A stretch of 64,000 nt of DNA from contig OY820613.1 of NCBI GenBank assembly GCA_963681975.1, positions 2,604,001 to 2,668,000 on the forward strand, in the 5' to 3' direction. Below, piece after piece: positions 17,797 to 27,500 of this stretch. This DNA comes from JANELJ01 sp024511395 (GTDB lineage Bacteria; Pseudomonadota; Gammaproteobacteria; GRL18). Position 1 is the first letter of the stretch. Every line of letters begins with the position of its first letter. Position numbers and translations under genes: made by a program. The notes beneath the pieces are model-generated. The model did not search any database and was not told the DNA's origin. It was given only the letters and a program-made list of their open reading frames with translations.

Positions 17797-18530
17797 TAAT
17801 CCCCCATTTATAAAGCAATTCATAAATAGAGGTTTTGCATAAGTCTTATCCACATATCCATAGGTCTGCCTGTTGGTGAGACCTTCAGGTTTATCTCACT
17901 GACAGGCCTGGCCTGTGGGTATGTGGATAAGACGGTTTAAATTGTTTTCTAACAGGCTAAAACCAATTTTTGCCTGGGTGGTACTCCACCGATAGACGTA
18001 TGGGGTCGTTCATTATTATAACTCCATTTCCAGCATGTTGTTGTTTCCTGTGCATGCTCTATAGAATTAAATAAAAACTGATTTAAGCATTCATGGCGTA
18101 CCGTTCGATTAAACCGCTCTACATAAGCATTTGATGGATATTTCTCTGTCCTTGACTACTTGTTTAGCCATCTCCCTGCGATGGGATGGCTTTACTACTT
18201 TTTTGCCATGGCCTCCTGAATAATCTCTGCCTTTAAGCGCTCTTCTGCATACATCTTCTTCAAGCGGCGGTTTTCTTCTTCCAGCTCTTTCATGCGTTTC
18301 ATCATGGAAACATCCATGCCGCCGTATTTGACCCGCCAGTTATAGAAGGTGGCATCACTCATACCATGGGTACGGCATAATTCAGTGACCGGCACGCCAG
18401 ATTCAGCATTCTTTCAGAATGCCGATGTTCTGGGATTCTGTAAATCTGGACTTCTTCATTGTAGGTTCTCCTCATTAATAATTTAATGGAAAATTCTACT
18501 TATGAAAAGAATTATTTTTCGGGGGGATTA
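17797..18530 (-). mobile_element. IS3-family element A, internally deleted
   Basis: The ends are GGGGGGATTA (at 18530) and TAATCCCCC (at 17797). OrfA begins at 18461; a frameshift near 18409 splits it, after which LCRTHGMSDATFYNWRVKYGG and the leucine-zipper-like tail EEENRRLKKMYAEERLKAEII run to 18195. OrfB starts as VKPSHRREMAKQVVKDREISI and jumps directly to SNAYVERFNRTVRHECLNQF (stop near 17962), so the catalytic DDE core is deleted. The deletion joint shares CCATC with both sides. The element is non-functional. It is of the IS2/IS407-like branch by orfA sequence. Confidence 0.82.
17843..17933. repeat. 91-nt imperfect palindrome near the element A right end
   Basis: Arms starting GTCTTATCCACATATCC and ending GGGTATGTGGATAAGAC pair over most of their length, with a second inner stem (GCCTGTTGGTGAGA with TCTCACTGACAGGC). 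It lies between the orfB stop and the IS end. The solo fragment at 27984-28060 breaks off just inside this palindrome. Confidence 0.75.
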
Positions 18531-18835
18531 CCTAGTGACCTTGTACCGCTAATCTATCAATATCCCGATGATTACCTTGATTCCTATCCGGAAAATAATC
18601 ACAAAATGCCCGCAGGTTCACTGGATCCACATCTGGAATTAGTGGAATATCCTGGTGATTTGAATTCAGCTGAGTTTGACAGTATTATGAATATTGAACT
18701 TACCGGTACAGTGGGTTCTGAAGCATTGATGGATTATCTTGCAATCTAATTCCTGTCGCTCTATTGTGACTGACTGGATTACCCTTTAGCAGATTAATAA
18801 CAAGAGCATTCCGATATAGTAAATCATATGATTTA

Positions 18836-19353
18836 CTAATGAACAGACAGTTTTGTTTTCTGAGTTAAATTGTCTAATTTTATCCAGTCGGGCCAATGTT
18901 TTACTGGCCATTGCGCTTTACGATACCCAATTAAAATGGCATTTAACCACTGCCTCATTGAGGTATTATTGAGTTCCATGACTGCTTGTAAATCTTTAGA
19001 TTCATCATTAAAGACCAGTCTCATGATCTTATTTTGTTTTGTAATATCCACTGAAGTAACCAGCCATTTCAGAGTAGCGGCATAAGCTTTTACTGGTGCG
19101 GTGGCAATTTCATTCTGTTTAATCACCATCGCATCCTGTTGCTCGGATTTCTGCATGACCTCCTGATTAGTTATCACTTTTAATGTTGTTCTTTGCTCAA
19201 GCCATTTGAATAATTCTGGTAAAAGTAAATTACTTAGGCGATGAGTTATCCAAGCACTACAATGTCATCACCAGCTTTTGCAGTGATCCTCAAGCGGTCT
19301 TCATCCACACGATACTCGGTGGTGATTCTTCTTAGGATTAGCATGTCATCCAT
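18836..19353 (-). pseudogene. Frameshifted small protein gene, family not recognised
   Basis: From ATG at 19353 the frame reads MDDMLILRRITTEYRVDEDR and RLRITAKAGDDIVVLG, then a stop. A one-base frame change near 19240 restores WITHRLSNLLLPELFKWLEQ, followed by the open frame to the stop at 18836 with LNNTSMRQWLNAILIGYRKA and WPVKHWPDWIKL. The joined product would be about 170 residues. The continuity of sense across the break (VVL then WITHRLSN) argues for one gene with a lesion. An IS3 element begins 13 bp upstream of the start, inserted at CTG. I do not recognise the family. Confidence 0.5.
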
Positions 19354-19420
19354 TCCAACAAACTGTGATGTGGCTATACTATTCCGGACACACAACTTAA
19401 AATACTTTTAAAAAGAGAGT

Positions 19421-19750
19421 GTGTTCAAAATGACAGATAAAACAAGACAAGCAAAGAGCTATACCCCGGAATTCAGAGAATCAGCAGTACAGTTGGCTAT
19501 CGAGTTAGAAAAGTCGGTTTCAGTAGTCGCCAAAGAACTGGATGTAAACGTTAACACCTTACATACCTGGATAAGCAAATATACTCGTCCAGGCAAAGAA
19601 AAACAGAGCAAAACACGAACGGATGAACATATTTACGATGAAGTAAAGCGTCTGAAAAAAGAACTGGCCAGGGTAACCCGGGAGCGTGACCTGTTAAAAA
19701 AAGCGACGGCATATTTCGCCAGAGAAATCGAGTTAAATATGCCTGGATAA
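19421..19750 (+). CDS. IS3-family OrfA (element B)
   Basis: The 109-residue protein has an N-terminal helix-turn-helix (YTPEFRESAVQLAIE, then VVAKELDVNVNTLHTWI) and a C-terminal leucine-zipper-like helix (VKRLKKELARVTRERDLLKKA), the IS3 OrfA layout. A run of seven A followed by G at 19696-19703 is a classical slippery site. A -1 shift there enters the frame that leads into OrfB (KYAWIKQHSVDYPVAELC), giving the OrfAB transposase. The ATG at 19430 is an alternative to the one at 19421. Confidence 0.9.
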   Translation: MFKMTDKTRQAKSYTPEFRESAVQLAIELEKSVSVVAKELDVNVNTLHTWISKYTRPGKEKQSKTRTDEHIYDEVKRLKKELARVTRERDLLKKATAYFAREIELNMPG

Positions 19751-20314
19751 AGCAACACTCTGTAGATTATCCTGTAGCAGAATTATGCCGGTTTATGTCA
19801 GTATCACGCAGTTCCTATTATGACTGGCAGGCAGCCCCTAAAACTGTCCGTGAAGAAGAAAATGAGACACTGACAGAAAGGCTGAAGAGCTTGTTTAAGC
19901 AAAGTCGTGTAACTTATGGCAGCCGTCGCCTTAAACGAAAGCTGTCAGAACAGGGGTTTCAGGTGAGTCGTCGGCGAATTATCCGCCTTATGAAAAAGGC
20001 AGGACTTTACTGTAAAACCAGAAAGAAATTCAGGGCAACGATAGATTCTTCCCATAATAAGCCGATTGCAGATAACCTGTTAGACCATCAGTTTAATGTT
20101 ACAGAGCCTGACCGCTACTTTGTAGGTGATATCACCTATATTGCGACCGATGAGGGCTGGTTATATCTGGCTGTTGTTATCGACCTGTTTTCCAGAATGG
20201 TTATTGGCTGGTCAATGGATAAAAGTAAGCACCCAATAATCCCACCTACCCCCACCCCTTAAAATCCTTCAAACTATTACTTTTTATAATTTCATAATCA
20301 TAAAAGGTAACCCT

Positions 20315-20608
20315 ATGCCCCACGAACGAGATGAAGAAATGCGCACCCACCTACAGGCCTGGCAGTCCAGCGGCCTGACTCAGAAGCAATACTGTCAGCA
20401 GCACAACCTTAAAACCCATATGTTCAGTTACTACAAAGCCAAATTTCTGAGGCAGTCAGATGATAGTGAAAGCTTAATACCGGTGCAGGTTGTTCAGGAT
20501 AAGACCGTTTCAGGTCTGATTTTAAACCTGCCCAATGGTTTAAGTCTGGAAATCCAGCCAGGCTTTGACCAGCCAACCTTTATGCAAGTACTGTCTTTAC
20601 TGAAATAG
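20315..20608 (+). CDS. tnpA: IS66 TnpA-like accessory protein
   Basis: The 97-residue protein begins with a helix-turn-helix region (HLQAWQSSGLTQKQYCQQHN, then FSYYKAKF) typical of IS66 TnpA (IS66 Orf1), and ends in a short beta-rich tail (LILNLPNGLSLEIQPG). TnpA is needed for IS66 movement in known members but is not the transposase. It is followed 7 bp later by tnpB. Confidence 0.88.
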   Translation: MPHERDEEMRTHLQAWQSSGLTQKQYCQQHNLKTHMFSYYKAKFLRQSDDSESLIPVQVVQDKTVSGLILNLPNGLSLEIQPGFDQPTFMQVLSLLK

Positions 20609-20615
20609 CTTAATA

Positions 20616-20969
20616 TTGCGTGTTAATCAAAACACTCAGGTTTACCTGGCCTGTGGTGCCACCGATATGAGAAAGAGCATAAACGGATTAAGCCTGCTGG
20701 TTTCTGAAGTTCTGCAGCAGGATGTTTTCAGCGCCAGCCTGTTTGTCTTTTGTAATTGTAGCCGGGATAAACTTAAAATTCTGCACCGGGATAATAATGG
20801 TTTCTGGCTGTATTATAAGCGTCTGGAAAAGGGGCGCTTTAAATGGCCTGAGTTAAGAGGACAGACCTCTGCCAGTTTAACTCAGCGGGAATTAAACTGG
20901 CTTCCGGATGGCTTAAACATTGAAAAAGTTCAGGCTCACCCCCGACTGAACTATACGCATATTGGCTGA
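20616..20969 (+). CDS. tnpB: IS66 Orf2 family protein TnpB
   Basis: The 117-residue protein shows VYLACGATDMRKSINGLSLLV near the N-terminus, LFVFCNCSRDKLKILHRDNN, and GFWLYYKRLEKGRFKWP, the IS66 Orf2 signature. In most members the FCN position reads FRN or FCG; the family remains clear. A TTG at 20616 gives the usual N-terminus. Function within transposition is not well defined. Confidence 0.9.
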   Translation: MRVNQNTQVYLACGATDMRKSINGLSLLVSEVLQQDVFSASLFVFCNCSRDKLKILHRDNNGFWLYYKRLEKGRFKWPELRGQTSASLTQRELNWLPDGLNIEKVQAHPRLNYTHIG

Positions 20970-21042
20970 CAAAACTACGGATGAAGTCTTGAACAAGCGC
21001 AGAAAAAACCAAACAAAAACAAGGTGATGCATTGATTTAACG

Positions 21043-22301
21043 GTGAAACATTATACTTGCTGTAGTACAATGCAGCCCATGAAATCCACTGCCGCATCAA
21101 CCGACAAAACCATTGCTCAACTGCAATCCAGGATAGTGGATTTAGAAACCAAAGTCCGGTTTTATGAAGAGCAGTTTAACCTGTTACAACATAAACGCTT
21201 TGGTCGTTCTTCTGAAAAGCCCGATACACAGGCCGAGCTGTTTAATGAAGCCGAAAGCATTATAGCGGAAGAAGAACGCGCCCATCAGGATGATACAGAA
21301 GCAGACTCTGCTCAAATCACCATTACCTATACCCGGAAAAAGCCCGGTCGCAAACCCTTACCCAAAGACCTGCCCGGAGAGCAAATTCGTTACGAATTAC
21401 CCAAAAGCGAGCAGGTTTGCGGCTGTGGTCATGCTTTGCATGAAATCGGAGAAGACACCTCTGAACAACCGGATATCATTCCGGCGCAGATTAAAGTTAT
21501 AGAACACATTCGGGTCAAATACGCCTGCCGTCAGTGTGACAATGGCATTAAAACAGCGTCTGAACCGGCTCAGCCCATTGAAAAGAGTATTGCATCACCT
21601 GGCTTACTGGCCCATATTGCCGTTGCCAGATATACCGATGCCTTACCCCTGTAGATGGCTATAGTGGTTATGCCTAGGTGTGTACCCCGCAAAGTGGCAT
21701 TGTCTCTGTCGGTTGCCGGGCTCATGCCCGGCGTAAGTTTGATGAGGTGATTAAAGCCCTTAAGGGTAAAAACGTGAAACCCGGCAAGGCTCATATGGCA
21801 CTTAACACCATTGCCAAACTGTATGCCATTGAAAAGCAGTGCAAAACCATGAGTGCAGAGCAGCGTTATCTGGTTCGTCAAAAGAAAAGTCAGCCCATAT
21901 TAAATCAGTTTAAGCAATGGCTGGATAAATCCGCTGAGCAGGTACCGCCCAAACAACTTCCGGGCAAGGCCATTCATTATGCTTTAAATCAATGGACTCA
22001 GTTAACCTGCTACATTGAAGATAGTCATCCGGAGATTGATAATAATGCCGCCGAACGGCGCATCAAACCTTTTGTGATTGGCAGAAAAAACTGGCTGTTC
22101 AGTCAGACACCCAATGGTGCTATGGCCAGTGCGACGCTTTTCAGTTTAATTGAAACGGCTAAAGCTAATAAACCGGAGTCGTTTGCTTATATCCGTTACA
22201 TCCTGACAGAAATCCCTAAACCGGGGCGCCATGCAGAGCCTGAAGCATTTAATGCTTTACTGCCCTGGCTGTGTGCCGAAAAAATTCAGGCATTACAGTA
22301 G
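21043..22301 (+). pseudogene. tnpC: IS66 transposase gene tnpC, internally deleted
   Basis: The first part (to 21654) contains the coiled-coil start (IAQLQSRIVDLETKVRFYEE), KRFGRSSEK and the zinc-binding CGCGHALHEIG / KYACRQCD, and ends at TDALPL followed by a stop. The second part resumes as GYSGYA, stop, VCTPQSGIVSVGCRAHARRKF and continues through HPEIDNNAAERRIKPFVIGRKNWLF to 22301. The segment carrying the first catalytic Asp, well over 100 codons, is missing. An ATG at 21079 may be the real start. The element cannot move by itself. Confidence 0.9.
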
Positions 22302-22796
22302 GTGGGGTAGAAGGTCAATGTGGGATTAATTGGCGCTCACGGATAAAACAATGAAAACCCAGTTGGTTAATGATGCTTTGCTCATGGCCATATGGAAACG
22401 AAAACCATCTAAAGGGCTTATCTGGCATACCGACAGAGGCTGCCAGTATGCTTCGGATAGTCATCGTAAATTATTAGGTGACCATGGCATTATTCAGTCC
22501 ATGAGTCGCAAGGGTAATTGCCGGGACAATGCTGTATCAGAAAGCTTTTTCCATACACTGAAAACAGAGTTGGTGCATCATCAGAAATTCAGAACCAGGG
22601 ATGAAGCTAAACAGGTGATATTTGAATATATTGAAGTCTTTTATAACAGGGAAAGACTGCATTCTACCAATGATTATTTATCACCTAAAGATTACGAAGA
22701 ACTACAGAAAATGGCTTAAAAAAAGTGTCCGGGAAAGTGTTGACAGATCACTGTTTGGTCAACAACCAGTATTTATAAACACATTGTTACAACTTC

Positions 22797-24497
22797 TTAT
22801 AAACTATAACCAAATTTTTTAACCCAGGGGTCTAAAAGTTCATGACACCTGTCATCAAAAAGGAATTCAAAATTCTTCCACGAAGATTGCACACCAATCG
22901 TTAGCCCTTTTCGTACATTGTCATAACTTGGTGTTCTCACTGGGCGTTGTTCAGCGTGCTTAACGAAGTTAAGAACTTCATCAGTCCATTCCACACCCAA
23001 AAAGCGAATAGCACGCTCCATTTGCTGTCTAAAGTCCATTACCAGATCATCATATTTGATGTAGCATACTCTACCAGTTTCCCTAGGGAAAACGTCAAAC
23101 CAGTCTGACATCACTTTATTGTATAAAATACAGGCATTATGTATATCATTAAAAGCAGTCATAGCCGAATTTTGTGCATAGACCTGTTTAATATTACTTA
23201 AAACAACATCATAGGGATGCCTAATAGAAAAAATATAATGTTTATTTGGTAATATTTTTTCCATATATTTAATGTTTGCGGATATGATAGGTGTTTTATC
23301 TATTATTGCCTTTGCATCAGGTTTGTTTACAAATCTGTCAATATCTTTGTAATATAGACTTTGGTGGAATGCTAATCGCAACATCAACTTGGTACACTCA
23401 GGATCTTTCTCCATGGGCGCAGTAAAAGCCGTGTTAAACGATCCAATCATAGATGATGTTTCTTCACATGTGGCAATATCCGGATGTGCATTTAAAGCAT
23501 TTTCTAATAAGGTTGTTCCTGAACGTGGAAAACCTGTCATTATAAAATACCTATCATGTTTATCGGGTATTGGTTTTGGGTTTTCCAGGTTTGCTCTTTC
23601 ATTGAGCCTCTGTATGAAAACTTCTGGTTTGTACCTTTCATCCACCTGAGCCTTATTCTGCAATTCATACCATATTGCTGATTTTTTATAATCACCCAAT
23701 TTCTCATAACATTTTGCGGCTATATTGGAAATTAGAAACGTCTGCTCACGTAATGATTCTAAAGCATTACTGGTTTTCAAAAAATTTATACAATTTTCAT
23801 AGTCTTTATTCCAATAATACTTCATTGCAATAATATAGACTCGAACAAGTTTATGTTCCTCTAATGAGTGAATTATTGGGGATAATGCCATAAACACATC
23901 TTTTGCAGATTCTCTTTCCAAAAACTGCATAAGATTAAGTAATGATGACTGCAAAGTATGTTCATTTTGCAAAAAGAGCAGACGTATATTATGTTTTAGT
24001 GCCTCTTTCCAAGGTAGTCTCTCTCTGGAAATATTTGCAGCCAGATTTGCATGATACATATCACCCGTCTGCAGAAACAGCAATTCATGCAATGCCACTT
24101 GCTCTGCATAATTGTTTTCAAATTGTTTCTGCATCAATATTTTTGGTAATTCACCTACCTTATCGGATAGCTGCTTTTCCATTTCAATAATTCTGTCTAT
24201 CAGATCAAACCGAAATAAACGTATCAGTTCCGGTACTAATAACTGACGAACATAACTGCTCATTTGTGCAACATGCATTGCAACTGTAAGCACTTCGTCA
24301 TTAAAGCGAACTCCCTTATTGATCAGAGCTTTAATTGCATAAACCCGAATGACCGGATCGTGAATACGAAGCCGATCGACATAAGATTGTACCGTTGTAA
24401 AAGAAGCAATTTTGGGGATTATGCCTATGGATTGTGTTAAATTAACTTCTTCAGGTGCTGATGGAATTTCATAGATAAATTTATTATTTGTTGCCAT
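22797..24497 (-). CDS. Sulfotransferase with an N-terminal helical-repeat region
   Basis: This 566-residue protein has an alpha-helical, TPR-like N-terminal half (about residues 30-300, e.g. KCYEKLGDYKKSAIWYELQ) and a C-terminal sulfotransferase domain. The PAPS 5'-phosphosulfate loop is GFPRSGTT at residues 322-329 and the 3'-phosphate-binding segment is FSIRHPYDVVLSNI near 427. Such TPR-sulfotransferase fusions transfer sulfate to sugars, peptides or lipids. The substrate is unknown; glycans of this locus or the neighbouring secreted protein are possible. It follows the DUF4214 gene on the same strand, but a terminator lies between them, so it may have its own promoter or depend on read-through. 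Confidence 0.88.
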   Translation of the reverse strand: MATNNKFIYEIPSAPEEVNLTQSIGIIPKIASFTTVQSYVDRLRIHDPVIRVYAIKALINKGVRFNDEVLTVAMHVAQMSSYVRQLLVPELIRLFRFDLIDRIIEMEKQLSDKVGELPKILMQKQFENNYAEQVALHELLFLQTGDMYHANLAANISRERLPWKEALKHNIRLLFLQNEHTLQSSLLNLMQFLERESAKDVFMALSPIIHSLEEHKLVRVYIIAMKYYWNKDYENCINFLKTSNALESLREQTFLISNIAAKCYEKLGDYKKSAIWYELQNKAQVDERYKPEVFIQRLNERANLENPKPIPDKHDRYFIMTGFPRSGTTLLENALNAHPDIATCEETSSMIGSFNTAFTAPMEKDPECTKLMLRLAFHQSLYYKDIDRFVNKPDAKAIIDKTPIISANIKYMEKILPNKHYIFSIRHPYDVVLSNIKQVYAQNSAMTAFNDIHNACILYNKVMSDWFDVFPRETGRVCYIKYDDLVMDFRQQMERAIRFLGVEWTDEVLNFVKHAEQRPVRTPSYDNVRKGLTIGVQSSWKNFEFLFDDRCHELLDPWVKKFGYSL

Positions 24498-24517
24498 TAT
24501 AATAATTTCTTTATTGT

Positions 24518-24553
24518 AAAAAAAAAGCCCTACCCTTATTCAGGGCAGGGCTT
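24518..24553 (-). terminator. Rho-independent terminator after the DUF4214 gene
   Basis: On the minus strand AAGCCCTGCCCTGAATAAGG and the following GTAGGGCTT form a G+C-rich stem with one mismatch, followed by a run of nine T. It lies about 45 bp after the stop codon at 24599 and just before the sulfotransferase start. Confidence 0.9.
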
Positions 24554-24598
24554 AAAGTTATTCACCATATTCTATCAAACAAATATGATGAGCTTCTT

Positions 24599-27500
24599 TT
24601 AGCCAAAGATAATATCGGTTATCGCAAGTGTGTTTACACCAGCTAATTGAATAACCATATCATCAGCATAACTAAAGTCACCATCACCACTAGAGTCGAT
24701 AAATAACCAGCCATCACCTGCTGAGTCTACAGCAAAGGCTGTTGTACGATCTACCAAGCCAGAATCAAAGAAATCGACACCATCACCGATTAAGTCTTCA
24801 AGCTCATCAGCAACGCTCTCACCTGCTTCAAGAGTACCTTTCTTCAGGATATCCGCACGTGCATCTCCTGTAGGTAAGTTTAGAGCGGATGACAATTCAA
24901 TAATATCCTCAGCAGTGCCAAAATTATTTACTGTATCAAATCCTGACATTGAATCAGCATCAGCATCAGCATCAGCATCAGTAAGAACCAGTCTGGAGTC
25001 ATCTGCAGAGACATATCTTACTCTTTCTTCTGCGGTAGTGCTTACTTCTGTATTAACAACAGTAGTAGCAAGGTTAATAGTATCTGCTCCAGCATTAGCT
25101 TGAATCGCGTCACCATTCTGAGTGGCGGAATAGTTATCATCTGCATCTGAACCATTAAATGTTACAGCATTTGAAGCATCGACAGCTGAAACATCTATTA
25201 GTACACCCGCGCTATTCCCGGTTGCATCAATATATTCAACACGTGCATTTGAATTGGCATCACCAACAGCCAGTTTCAACATGGCATCACCAGTGATAAC
25301 AATATTAACAGCATCTTCTGCAAACAAATCAAAGTTATTTGTGTAGTCAGCAGAAGTTAAAGCATCACCTGCACCCGGAGATGATTCCTGAGATTTTGTG
25401 GTTGCACTTGAATCGATATTTACATTCTCAATTCCAGCAGCAATCACAGATGCAGTGATTTCCGCCTCAGCTGTCTGATCGGTATCAGTATCATTAGCAG
25501 ATAAGGTAATATCCAATTCATCTGAAGTTGCACTAGAGTCTTCAAGATTAAAAGTAAGATTTTTAGAGCCCATCAGGTCCACGTCTAAATCACCTGTTAC
25601 GGAATAATCTAATGTCGTTCCTGCTGCAACATTTTGAATATTAATATTATCTTTAATTTTAGTATTAGTAATTGAGACTCCTGCCAATGAGGATTCAAGC
25701 TTCATATCATAATTGCCAGTACCGCCACGAACGTCAAGAATTTCAAAATTACTAATATTTGCCGCTGTTGCTTCATCCAGGTGAGCACCGTTATTAATGG
25801 CAATTGTGTCTGTACCATCTCCACCATCAATTGTTAATGCATTATCATCACCATAATATAGACCTATTATATCTACAAAGTCATTACCGGCATTTGTTAC
25901 AACCGTTGTTGTATAACCACCTAAGGACAGCGTATCATTACCTGAACCACTGGTAAGCACATCAATACCAGCGTGATCACCACGACCATACATTCCATCA
26001 ACTAGTGTTAAATCACCTGTCATTGCTGAAGCATCAAGTATTTGTGTAGTACTGACATCCCAATTCATAAGCAGACCATTCCCCGAGAATATAACATTAC
26101 CTGCACCAGTAATTGTCATTATCTGATTGCCGGCACCGCTCATTTTTGTCCAGGTACTATCTATATCCCATTCATTCTGAGCAATCAATGTTGCACCAGA
26201 AGCCACATCAATATTGAAGGCTTGATCATTACCTTCCAACTCATAGCTAGTCAATTTGTTAAAAAAAGCATCTTTAGTCACATTAATATTAATAGTTTCA
26301 AAACTATCTAATGAAAAGTTGGCTTTATCATCAGAGTCTTCGTTATTCATACCATCCAGATTCAAGGTCACAACATCTATATCAGACGTACCCATATGAT
26401 CATTATCGATATCAAGAGTAAAATTATGAACATTTGAATCCGCAATATCGATGGCAGCCGTAGCAGTGACCCCATTGGTTCTAAAGTCCAGATCAAAATT
26501 GACATCTTTTCCTACTACGTTATTGACATCAGCATTCACTGCCAGTGCCACGTCTGCCCTGTTTTCGGCCTTAATACCGGCACCAACATTGAACGTTTCA
26601 TTAGAGTCAACATTGGAAACATTCAAATTTAAAGTAGATGTTGCAGCATCAGTTTGATTTACTCCATCTTCTCCACCAATAGATATATTAGCTTTATTAG
26701 TATTCATATCCTGCAGTGTCACAGTGATATCTGCATCTGCTCTGGAATCATCACTAAAATTTAAGTTAATTTTTGCGTCTGCGTTATCACCAATTTGCTG
26801 CACAGTTACTGCTGTACTAGCGAGCACACCATCAATATCCGTAGTAGACTCATCAGCACCCGTTTCAGGCGTAGGGGATAAGGAGGAATCAAGTATCAAA
26901 TCATCGATAACGGTGTTTGCAAGATCTAAACCTTTCCAACCACCACCGGTAGTATAAATCATTACCGTTTCAACATTAGTAATTGACTTATCCACAAATG
27001 AAAGAGCATTGCCATCATCATTCACATACAACTCGAGCGTATCATCACCATCACGACCATCAATTGTATCACCTATAGTAAAGCTGCTGGCGTCTGATGC
27101 GCCAGTAGAGAAAACACCAGCAATCTTGTCATCTCCAAGACTGCCTGTTATAACATCCTGACCAGTTGTCAAGGTAAATATATCACCACCATCGGTATCA
27201 CCTTGATCAACCAGAGCCAGAGCATCATCTGTCAGAAGATAACTATCAATTACAGATCTTGCTGTTTCATCAATAATCGCAATAATTGCCTGAGCACTTG
27301 CAATATCATCTGATGTATAGCTGGCACCTGTTTCCGTGACCTGTTCTGTATAGTAAACCGCACCAGCCACCTTGTTAGCCAGAATGATAGCATCTTCATT
27401 TTGTACACCTTCAGCAATCGCCAGAGCAGATTGTGCCAGAGTGATAATACCAGTATCAATTGAGTTTACCCAAAAAGCCAAACCTTCTGGATCCGGGTCA

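Larger units (their letters stand above)
17524..18749 (+). pseudogene. Unrecognised host gene interrupted by an IS3 element and a short palindromic insert
   Basis: A start with a good ribosome site (GAGGTCAATTATG) opens MSSIKLFPTLVHILADHEH and then hits a stop at 17581-17583 inside a palindromic insert. An open frame resumes (PDFLLGNVYTNKETINATI, about 17685-17795), is cut by an IS3 element at 17797, and an open frame after 18530 reads SDLVPLIYQYPDDYLDSYPE and ends DYLAI at 18749. I infer that these pieces come from one or two acidic host genes; I recognise no family. The 264 bp between wzy and 17524 contain no gene that I can support. Confidence 0.4.
20225..22340 (+). mobile_element. IS66-family element nested in IS3 element B
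   Basis: The ends GTAAGCACCCAATAATCCCA and, in inverse, GTGAGCGCCAATTAATCCCA are IS66-type. The flanks carry the 8-bp direct repeat GGATAAAA (20217-20224 and 22341-22348), the duplication length expected for IS66. It carries the usual three genes, but the transposase gene is deleted internally. Confidence 0.95.
19704..22719 (+). pseudogene. IS3-family OrfB (element B), split by IS66
   Basis: The N-terminal part (to 20224) includes the HTH_21 region SRVTYGSRRLKRKL and the start of the rve core, YFVGDITYIATDEGWLYLAV with the first Asp and IDLFSRMVIGWSMDK. The second part resumes at 22341 as TMKTQLVNDALLMAI, with IWHTDRGCQYASD (second Asp) and RDNAVSESFFHTLKTE (Glu), ending at 22719. Removing IS66 plus one GGATAAAA copy restores the frame exactly. 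It was intact before the insertion. Confidence 0.92.
19366..22750 (+). mobile_element. IS3-family element B, interrupted by IS66
   Basis: The ends TGATGTGGCTATACTATTCC and, in inverse, TGATCTGTCAACACTTTCCC match at 20 of the first 26 positions. The 3-bp target duplication CTG is present on both sides (19363-19365 and 22751-22753). Without the nested IS66 and its 8-bp duplication the element would be about 1.26 kb, normal for IS3. Confidence 0.92.

Noticed and set aside
18486..18749. An 87-codon open frame taken as a separate small gene
   Set aside because: Its first 15 codons are the end of IS3 element A; only the rest is host sequence, so it is part of an interrupted gene.
19696..19703. Frame break between orfA and orfB of IS3 element B as a damaging mutation
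   Set aside because: The A7G run is the usual programmed -1 frameshift site of IS3 elements, so this break is normal.
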